From NCBI RefSeq assembly GCF_048569485.1, contig NC_134357.1, forward strand, positions 355,634,709-355,698,708: a stretch of 64,000 nucleotides of DNA, given 5' to 3'. The first letter of the stretch is position 1. The number at the start of each line of letters is the position of its first letter. Under the pieces are notes generated by a model that saw nothing but the letters and a program-made list of their open reading frames with translations, had not been told where the DNA came from and searched no databases. The DNA is from Anomaloglossus baeobatrachus. Taxonomy: Eukaryota; Chordata; Amphibia; Anura; Aromobatidae. Positions 56,085 through 64,000 of this stretch are shown here, piece by piece. The translations under genes were made by a program, and so were the position numbers.

Positions 56085-59000
56085 AGGCTAGGTTCACATT
56101 TCCGTCAATTTGTATCAGACACAATCCGCGGCTCTGGTAAACGGGATCAGTTTGGCGGATTCCGTTGTTCCCATAGACTTGAATGAGCGGCGGATTGTGA
56201 CTGATGATGCTGCGTTGCATCCTCCGCCCCACTGATCTTTCATGGAACGACTGACCGACGGGCAGCAGGAACGCAGCATGTAACGTTTTTTGAGCAGCGC
56301 AATCCGTAGGATTTCGCTGCGCATGCTTTCTCTGGCTCCCTGCACACGTAACCAGGGTACACATCGGGTTACTAAGCAATGCGCTTTGCTTAGTTACCCG
56401 ATATTTACACTGGCTACGTGTGCAGGGAGCCAGACACTTCCCCGCTCGGCTCCGCCCCCTCCCACATGTACACACTCACCAGCCATGCAGTCCCTGGCAC
56501 TGACGTCCTCAGCGCCATGGCCCGGCTCCACCCACCACGCACTACGCCCCCCGCACACATTCTCGGCGGCCGGCTGCTGTGAGTGATCGGCTGATCGTTC
56601 TCTCTTTTACAACGGAGTCTGACAATGAATTCTATTGTCATCCGTTGTACAACGCATCAGTCACAAGCGTAAAGCAACGCATGTAACTGATGCAAAACAG
56701 AAATGTGAACCTAGCCTTACACACACTTAGATGGGTTCCATGGACATGTCTTTTCACAGTGCCACACCTGTCCACAGGTTGTCTGTGGTATTACAGCCCA
56801 TCCACAGGCTGACCTGCAATGTCGGTCACACCCGTGGCCATGTTATGGAGGAAAGCAGCCATGTTTCTCATCTACAGTTGTTTACGGTCCAGCACAGCAT
56901 GTATAAAGTGTGTACTCCCATTGATTCAGCAGAGTTACTCCAGCTTGTCTTCTGATCTGCTGTCTTTCCCCCATACTGGCTTTCACATGTCTGTAATGTG
57001 ATGCATCTCCCTCTGGCAGAGAAATACTTGTTTCTCCACATCTAGACGACGCTCCCGTACAAGTATAGGATGGGTTGGTGGCAGACTCTCACCCACGCGG
57101 CTGACATGGGCTGTGGTGGGGAATTCACTGAGCAGATGTGACCCAAGGTGCGGCTTCAGGAGAGGCAGACGTGTACTAGCGATGGGCTGCTCTGAGAAAG
57201 CAAGGCAGCACCCAACACGAAGTGCTGTCATTACGCTACAGCTCAAATATGTTCCCTCCCAATTGTTGGGCTTAAAGGGGTGTTCTTAATTTTGGAAGGT
57301 AACCCATCACATGGCGTGATGGTCGCTCATGCACACTGCTGCTCCATTCATTCTTATGGAGATAGGTAGAAGATGTGTTAAGCTTGTCGTCGGCAGTCGC
57401 TTAAGAATGAATGGAGCGGTGGTACCCATGATCAACCTTTGCTTCATTTTTCAGAATCTCAGGGTCCCAATGGTCTGACCCTTCACACTATCAAATCCCA
57501 AACAAATTCACTGCACTCGATATATGTCATGCAAAATGTGACAAATTTTACTAAATAAGGAATTGCAACTATGCAATCAGACGTTTCGACCCGCCTGGGT
57601 CTTAGTCAGGAGTCGCTGTCACTATTGATATAGTGTATCCCAGGATACACTATATCAATAGCAACAGCGCTGCTGCGCCTGCAAACCCTGTGTACAATCC
57701 TCAAGGCACATTCTTCTATGCATTAGTGCTAGAGTGCACCTCATCTTTCATCCTCCAAACACCCACTATACAGCAACTCCTGACTAAGACCCAGGCGGGT
57801 CGAAATGTCTGATTGCATAGTCGCAATTCCTTATTTAATAAAATTTGTCACATTTTGCATCGCATATATCGAGTGCAGTGAATTCGTTTGGGATTTGATA
57901 CTAGGGTCTTTGACACAATTTTCACTTGCACCACCATCATCATCAAATCTGAGTGCAGACCATCGTTCTTTCTACTTGACCCTTCACACTAGACATTGGT
58001 AAGGTATCTCCTGTCTAATGTACAGGGGGTCTGTAAATTTTCACAGAGGGTCTGTGTGGGGAAAAGGAATCCCTGCTATTCTCTCCATTCTGGGGGGGTC
58101 TGCTGAATATCATGCATCCGCAGTATATAAGGGGCACAGATAACCACAGGCTGCAGGGGCATCCACAGTTCCCAGTAATGACTGTCGGGAGAATTCACAC
58201 GCTCGTGTACACCTGTCCTTAGACGCTCATCATGTGTCTTCCCTATAGAGGGGAGTAAAACGCCTCCAGACACCTGACGGCAGCACGTATAGGACATGTT
58301 GGTTTTCAATAAGCTCAATACTTTGTTCTTAGGTGCCTGGTGCCCAGAAGTGACATTCTCCTTTCACCATTCAGTTCTCTGAATGCTGAGCTTTTTTTTT
58401 TTTTTTTCTCCCCGCTCACACCACTTGTTGGCAGCATTCTGTGTACACTGTGTATAGGCAGAAAGATGCCAATCAGTGATGAGGGCAGGTTTATACAGAG
58501 ATCATTAATATGAAGTACTTCATGCCAGCAGGTTTACTGGTGCTCTAGTAATTATCTACTGCTAATAAAACAATGACTTTATCAAAACTACAGCAAGCAG
58601 CCCAGTAAGTGACACAATAAGGATTTCTGACTAGATTATGGTGCTGCCAGATTAGGTGGCAAAAAATATGGTGACAGATTCCCTTTAACTGATGCAACAG
58701 AAAAGATAAATGGAAAGTCTGAGCGGACATGTGCCTAAGGCTGCGTTCACGCATTGTGGCCGTGGTGTATATATTTTTTGAACCACGTAATTTTTCCTTC
58801 AATTTTTGAAAACCACAGCAAAACTTCTCACCATGGCTGCAATGTGTGATATCAGCCTTCGAATACGACTAATCTCAGCCTGTATGGCGTTCCCTCTTAA
58901 ATATTTGGATTTTTTTGCTTCTTAGGTGAAGAGAAAGCTGGATTTGGAGGCCGGACACCGGTATATTCCAGAAGGACTTCAGACGCCACGTGGGAAGACG

Positions 59001-62000
59001 AGAAATCCTGCTAGAGGTGTGCACAATGGATTCTAGTACCGGGATGCCGCACGCTGACTGTTGTGCCAGTTTGGCCGATTGCAATAAACGGAGCTCAGAT
59101 TTCCATTCTATCTTTCTTTCTAGGAGTAAAGTCTCCAGGAGAGAGATCACGCTATGAGACATCTTTGAACCTTACAACCAAGAGGTTTCTGGAACTGCTT
59201 AGCAAGTCCTCAGATGGAGTGGTGGACCTAAATTGGGCCGCCCAGGTCCTGAATGTGCAAAAGAGGCGGATCTATGACATCACCAATGTGCTTGAGGGGA
59301 TCCACCTGATCACCAAAAAATCTAAAAACCACATTCAATGGCTGTAAGTGATAAAAATGTGAATTATCCACTGATGATTTGTGATAGCTCTCCGAAAGAG
59401 CTGTTCTTATGACATGCATGTCTGCCTTCTGTCCATGCCTCTCCATTGCATCATGAGGATTACATTTCTTTACACCATCATCGATGTATCTGATCATCAG
59501 TCTCCATAGATGATATTTCTAAAAAGATTTAGTTTTCCAAAATGTTGACACTTGTGGGATTGTGTGGATGTGTATGGATGCTGTGGGGAGTTGTCATTTT
59601 GATACATCTCTAACTATATGTATTCTTTTCTTTTTTTTTTTTTTTACAATCTGCTGCCTCCTAGCGGGAACAGGTCAGTGGTGGAGTCAAGCACTAAATG
59701 CCAAATATTGGCGAAAGATTGTGAGGATCTTCTGGCCACAGAGCAGCAGTTAGATGAACTGCTTCACATGTGCACCACGCAGCTGAAACTGCTCACCGAG
59801 GAGTCAGAGAGCCAACAATATCCTTTCTATTATCATTCTTCAACCACAGTGTTATAAATTCAATGGAATTTTTTAACGTTCAAATGCAAAAAGACAAAAT
59901 TGTGGAATGTTATTCTGAGTTTTCAGATGTTAATACATATTCCACAATAACAGTCTTAAGATAATACATATAAACAAGTACCCACCCATTACAATCTGCA
60001 GAATGAAGGGGGAACATGGCTTAAAGAGAACCAATCACCAGGATTTTCCTATATAACCTAAAGCCAGTGATATACTGGCACTATCATGCTGATTCTATAC
60101 ATACCTGTAGTGGTCACCTCGGATGTTTAGGCTTTAAAATACAAGAAAGTTAAAGTTTGTAAAATTGGCAGCTTAAGTGACAGCAGCTGAGGATCAGATA
60201 ATAGCTAGGGTGGGTATGCATAGTTATCCCCCTCCCCCTGTTATTTATGCTAATTATGTTATAGACTCGATTTACTTTTTGACTAGAAGGACCTGCGCTG
60301 ATGTCATACTCATGTGACCAGAAGGGGCAGGGCGGGGCCTCAGCCAACATAGCTGATACCAGGAAGCAACATTTTTCTGTTGGCTGAAGCCCTGCCCTTT
60401 CTGGTCACATGGGTATGACATCAACACAGGTCCTTTTAGTCAAAAAGTAAATTGACTCTATAATATTAGCATAAATAACGGGGAGGGGATAACTATGAAT
60501 TACCCCCCCCCAGCTATTATCTGATCATCAGCTGCTGTCACTCAACAAGCTGCTAATTTTATAAACTTTACTTGCTTGGATTTTAAAACCTATACATCTG
60601 AGCTGACCACTAAAGCGATGTATAGAATCGGCCTGATAGTGCCAGTATAGCACTGGCTTTAGCTTATATCGGAAAATACCAGTGATTGGTGTGCTTCAAG
60701 TAAGCACCTTCTTATTGGGAACCTGTAAGCTTTTTTAACATTGCCCAAATTAGACTGTTGTAGTGTGTTTTCTTCCAATACACTGCAGCATTTCAGGAAA
60801 AAAAAAACATTGAAAAGCCAGCCTTGGTGAATGAGTGTCTGAGACTACTAGTACAAGGCAAGTCTATGGCCGCTCCTTCTTGCCTCGCTGTCCTAGACTG
60901 ACACGTCTCTCCTTACATATGGGGGACAGATCTGTCAGTCCAAGGCAGCGGGTCTAGGCAAAGTTTTCAAGGGCCAGTCTCCAACTAGTCATTCAAGATG
61001 AACGCATAGGTTTTCTCATCACTGCGTTTGAGTAGTCTATATAAAAGACTGCAATAAAGCAGTGTGTCTGATTCGCGCTCCTTTAAGTTTAGGGAGCAGG
61101 AATCGGCTGTGTTTTTAACCTCTTCACAACATAGGACATAAATTTATGTCGTGTCCATGACTTTAATATGGGCTCCACACACAGAGTCTGCATCTTTCCC
61201 GGACGATGATGTTTGAATTATTCACCTATCATCTGCTTCTAACTTCGCCCACAGCTCATAACCTGTTAAATGCCGCTGTTTATCTCTGGACAACTGCATT
61301 TAACACTAGAAGTCCCAGAGAGGGGTCATTAAACATTTCTACCTTTTGGAACCCAGAGACGGGTGGAATGACCTGAAGGATTTTAGCTAACATCCTATAA
61401 TCACCGTCTTTTGTTCTGTAATTAAGGCCATTACTGTTGCACCACAGGAGGTTGTTGTTTTCCATTGAGTTTAGCCATTTAGTTTCTAGTTAGTTCTATT
61501 CAGTTTATCATCAGTCATTTGACCCTCTTTTGGGACTTCATGGGGGAGCTCGAAATTTCTGGGACTTCTAGTGTTAACATGTGACATGATCGCGGGGGCG
61601 CCGATGGGTTGCTATGACAGCCGGAGTATGCTAAAGACTCCTGTGCTTGTTATAATGGTTGTCCTGTGAATGCCAGTGTTCGCTGACGTTCATAGGAGAC
61701 TGTGATTTTTGCTAACATAGCATTATACATGCACTGCTACGTATTGTACAAGTGATCGTATTATCGTAGGTTCAAGTTCCCCAAGGCAACTAACAAAAAC
61801 AAGAAAGTGAAAAAATGGTTTTTTTTGTTTCTTTTTTTTAATATGGAAAAACTGACAGTTCAAATCACCGGGGGGGGGGGGGGGGGGGTTGACCTTTATT
61901 CATTATTTTTCTATCACCCCTAGAACTGTACATGTTTGGTATCACTGTAATCCTACAGAAGTAAATATCATATTGCGAGGTTTTACTGTATAATTAATAT

Positions 62001-64000
62001 GGTATATAAAGAAGACACACAAAACAATTGTGGAATAACTTTGTTTCTTTTGCAACTACAACACTAGAATTTTTACAGATCAATCTATTGATATTCCTGG
62101 AAAACTCCTATTCAGTTTTTTCAATACTCGGTCATATCTTGAAGAATGTTGCAGTATACATGAAATTGCACGGTGCAGTCACATTTGTAAAATTCAACTT
62201 TTAGACTTTTTTTATTTTATAAGCTTTTGTGTTCCTTAACTGACTGCACATTGGGATATGTAACTTGCCAGGACCTTCGTAGCATCGCTGACCCCTCGGA
62301 ACGCATGCTGATGGTGATTAAAGCTCCTCCAGAAACACAGATGCAAGTTTCAGATCCCTCAGAGGTAAGCAGGAGAATCTAGGCCGATAGGCCAAAACCT
62401 TGGCGGTATGTCAAGTGCCTATCTTAAGTCTCACTGACAGCCCCAATGTAGCCTGATTGTCTTTATACAATGCTAACACCTGCTTTAGAGAACCCTTTTA
62501 TCATCGAAGTTCACGTCAGTGGAACCATTGGAAATCCGGGCACTGTGGCTGTAAAAGAAACACCAAAATGCAGCTACATTCTGGCTGTGACTTCTAAGAA
62601 GTGTTTTGTTTGCTCTTTCTAGTTTTTTTCACCGCCATTAAAACGTTTTGAGTTCTACAGACCCTTAATGTGGAAACAGAATGAGTTTTGTAGTCCATGT
62701 TTTAGATTGGTGGATTTTATAGCTCATATTTTCTGGGGTGGTGGTTTTTTTTTTTTTCCCATTTGTATGATGTTTGATTTACTTTTCTTTCCTCTGTAGG
62801 GTCTTCAGATTTCTCTTAAAAGTACTCATGGACCTATTGATGTGTTCCTCTGTCCAGAGGATACTTCCGGCGTTTGCAGTCCTGTCAAAACCCCGACCAA
62901 AGGTACTGTTTCTTCTGACAACTCACCAAGCAAACAGAGCGTGCACGAGTCCACCTGTCTGGAACCTTCTCATGAGATTGGCATAGGCCTGCTTCCCTGT
63001 GACCAAGGTGAGGATCCCGCTCTTCTAGGTGGGAGAAGTATTCTATAGTCTCCTTAGTAATTCTATGCATGTCTTAGTGTGTTGCTATAGAGGCATGATT
63101 CATTCTACATGTCTGTATGTGCACCATACTCCTGTGTTATCACTGTGAGAAAATGTGGAGCATGCTTGGGTAAGTAAATTATGCGATGAGAAATGTCTTG
63201 TATGTTCTAGTCCAACATCAGAGGCAAGTGATCTATTCCAGAAGTAACCTGCTGGTCGTCATCAATGTGTGCCTCTGAGCTGACGATGTTCTTCTCTGGC
63301 TCTTCAGTCACCTCCTGTCTGCTGGGCTTTTTTATATTTTCTGGAAAGAATTTGGGTACTGTGAAGGATTCATTAGGCAGTTATTACTGTGCGAATCATA
63401 AATGTGTTGGTTTTATGTGCTTGGAAAATACTTATGTAGGTGTCCACCACTCATCTAAAAGGCTCACTGATGGCTTCTGATTTCTTACATTCTAAAAATG
63501 CACCACTTATGTATCGTGGGTTCTGTCTCATGCAGAACCTGTTCCTTTATGGAAGGGTTTACTTATGGTTGTCACCGGATTTACGACCCTCCTGTGTAGT
63601 TATGTTCATAGTTTAAATTCTTCCTTTGAGGGTGTGCATGACTGCGTAAGCCTTTTATTCTCTGTTCCATTACTGAAAAGGGATAGCCCATGTTTCAGTG
63701 TAGCATTATAGTTTTGTGTTTTTGGGATATGCCTACAAAACCTTGTGATTGTAATGTATACATTTGTTTCCAGAGTCATTACTATCGCCGGAGACGGATC
63801 TCCCCTTGGGTTACTCTGCCGAAGACCTTCACCTGTCCCCAGTCACCGATGGTGTCCTGCCTGATTTTCTCCCGGATGAGTTCATCAGTCTGTCTCCCCC
63901 ACTCTCTCACGAGTACCACTTTGGGCTGGAGAACAGCGAGGGTGTAAGCGAACTCTTTGACTGTGATTTTGGTGACCTGACATCTCTGGACTTGTGCAAT
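54444..64000 (+). CDS. E2F1: Transcription factor E2F1 (seven coding exons, 3' end cut by the window)
   Basis: Exons 54444-54683, 58926-59016, 59124-59343, 59665-59817, 62250-62364, 62800-63007 and 63774-64000; together 1254 bases, 418 codons, one frame. Domains: N-terminal QIVIIS and LMLFTTPQ blocks (exon 1); cyclin A-binding KRKLDL at residues 82-87; winged-helix DNA-binding domain about 112-184, with the recognition [12 protein letters not shown] at 158-169; leucine-zipper and marked-box dimerisation region about 185-300 ([41 protein letters not shown]); C-terminal activation/pocket-protein region [20 protein letters not shown] at 389-408. The end [13 protein letters not shown] follows E2F1 ([14 protein letters not shown]) rather than E2F2/E2F3. 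The product, with a DP partner, drives S-phase genes and is held by RB. The ATG at 54444 is preceded by an in-frame stop. Intron 4 is U12-type. No stop is reached; it is probably just outside. Confidence 0.93.
55690..55925. repeat. Foldback MITE remnant, relative of 22737-22970
   Basis: Inverted halves around AATGGAAGTCAATGGGGAACTC / GAGTTCCCCATTGACTTCCATT, with ATGGTAGTGCTCACTCCTCACTAG at the right. More diverged than the copy at 22737. Confidence 0.7.
56017..56082. repeat. (CA)n microsatellite
   Basis: About 32 uninterrupted CA units. A MITE is inserted at its right end and a few CA units resume at about 56718. Confidence 0.95.
56086..56716. mobile_element. Harbinger-type MITE with GGCTAGGTTCACATTTC ends
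   Basis: Near-perfect inverted ends (GGCTAGGTTCACATTTC / GAAATGTGAACCTAGCC), TTA at 56083-56085 and 56717-56719. 631 bp, no coding capacity. The interior has inverted pairs such as TGGCTCCCTGCACACGTA / TACGTGTGCAGGGAGCCA. Confidence 0.88.
57491..57977. mobile_element. Foldback element flanked by a 14-bp direct repeat
   Basis: Arms of about 110-120 bases, roughly 57489-57610 and 57775-57900, are inverted copies (TCAGACGTTTCGACCCGCCTGGGTC / GACCCAGGCGGGTCGAAATGTCTGA as landmarks). An asymmetric tail of about 77 bases follows the right arm. GACCCTTCACACTA stands at 57477-57490 and again at 57978-57991. The loop holds a small perfect-looking hairpin, TATTGATATAGTGTATCC / GGATACACTATATCAATA. Class unknown. 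Confidence 0.65.
58739..58857. mobile_element. Very short MITE near E2F1 exon 2
   Basis: Left GGCTGCGTTCACGCATTG, right as reverse complement GGCTGATATCACACATTG; TAA precedes the left end, TTC follows the right. About 119 bp, ending some 70 bases before exon 2. Confidence 0.5.
60021..60699. mobile_element. TTAA-type foldback MITE in intron 4
   Basis: A long imperfect palindrome: TTAAAGAGAACCAATCACC at the left and GGTGTGCTTCAA at the right, with matching inner pairs such as GCCAGTGATATACTGGCACTATCA / TGATAGTGCCAGTATAGCACTGGC. TTAA on the left and TCAA on the right. The TTAAAG start fits the T2/Kolobok group. Confidence 0.7.
61304..61573. mobile_element. TTAA-flanked MITE in intron 4
   Basis: Inverted ends CACTAGAAGTCCCAGA / TCTGGGACTTCTAGTG with TTAA at 61300-61303 and 61574-61577. 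270 bp; probably a piggyBac-type MITE inserted in an older repeat. Confidence 0.8.
61870..61888. repeat. Poly-G tract of 19 G
   Basis: A run of 19 G on the plus strand inside the U12-type intron. Confidence 0.95.

Larger units (their letters stand above)
54684..58925 (+). other. E2F1 intron 1
   Basis: CCTCCG^GTAATC ... TTCTTAG^GTGAAG, phase 0, 4242 bp. It contains a foldback remnant, a CA repeat, MITEs and a hairpin element listed separately. No other gene was recognised inside it. Confidence 0.85.
59818..62249 (+). other. E2F1 intron 4, U12-type AT-AC intron
   Basis: The donor is CA^ATATCCTTT, the exact AT-type U12 donor. The branch-site word TTCCTTAAC lies at 62232-62240 and the intron ends CTGCAC^ATTGGG nine bases later. 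No AG acceptor exists at this place; joining AT..AC gives [13 protein letters not shown], in line with E2F1 (DSQRLAYVTCQDL). 2432 bp. E2F family genes are among those known to have minor-spliceosome introns. Confidence 0.93.

Noticed and set aside
59820-59870. Read-through of E2F1 exon 4 to a stop near 59857 as an alternative C-terminus
   Set aside because: The frame after 59817 has no E2F similarity, while the AT-AC splice gives an exact match in exon 5. Intron retention is possible but not supported here.

Overview
The window looks like a stretch of a large, repeat-rich vertebrate nuclear genome, most probably an anuran amphibian (frog or toad). This is inferred from the repeat mix (PIF/Harbinger, Tc1-like, hAT, piggyBac/TTAA elements, L2-like LINE, Ty3/Gypsy elements of Gmr1 type, many CpG-rich MITEs) and from a single host gene that I read as E2F1. 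The species cannot be told from the sequence. About 53 kb is transposon sequence, much of it nested; the last 10 kb is the E2F1 locus.

1-15.2 kb: a solo LTR (655-1678), then one Tc1-like element (1716-14562, originally about 1.5 kb) that has been blown up by three insertions, each with its own target duplication: a 4.1-kb TTAA-flanked piggyBac-like element (1977-6071), a solo LTR (6349-7492) and a 6.1-kb PIF/Harbinger transposon (8136-14249). The Harbinger carries a two-exon DDE transposase that looks intact and a convergent MADF-domain partner gene with one frameshift; a MITE sits in an intron of the latter. A Harbinger-type MITE (14568-15207) lies directly next to the Tc1 element.

15.2-24.1 kb: second solo LTR, a decayed Tc1 relative, MITEs, foldback elements and stretches without recognisable content. 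24.1-34.5 kb: a 10.4-kb composite bounded by hAT-like ends and a perfect 8-bp target duplication; nested in it are a Gmr1-like LTR retrotransposon (25360-30388), two MITEs and a second hAT element (32551-34099), plus several minisatellites. 34.8-36.9 kb: another hAT element filled with minisatellites. 36.9-45.1 kb: a MITE, then a repeat region made of a roughly 30-bp minisatellite split by a second Gmr1-like retrotransposon (38943-44147). 45.2-53.4 kb: L2-like LINE tail, two near-identical Tc1 elements in opposite orientation, two MITEs inserted back to back, a possible solo LTR, and a 25-bp minisatellite split by another solo LTR.

53.6-64.0 kb: E2F1 on the + strand. A promoter with CCAAT boxes, a CRE-like site and a pair of E2F sites is followed by seven coding exons (54444-64000). 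The fourth intron is a U12-type AT-AC intron with textbook donor, branch site and acceptor. The window ends inside the last exon, in frame, probably just before the stop codon. No RNA genes, CRISPR arrays or bacterial features were seen.
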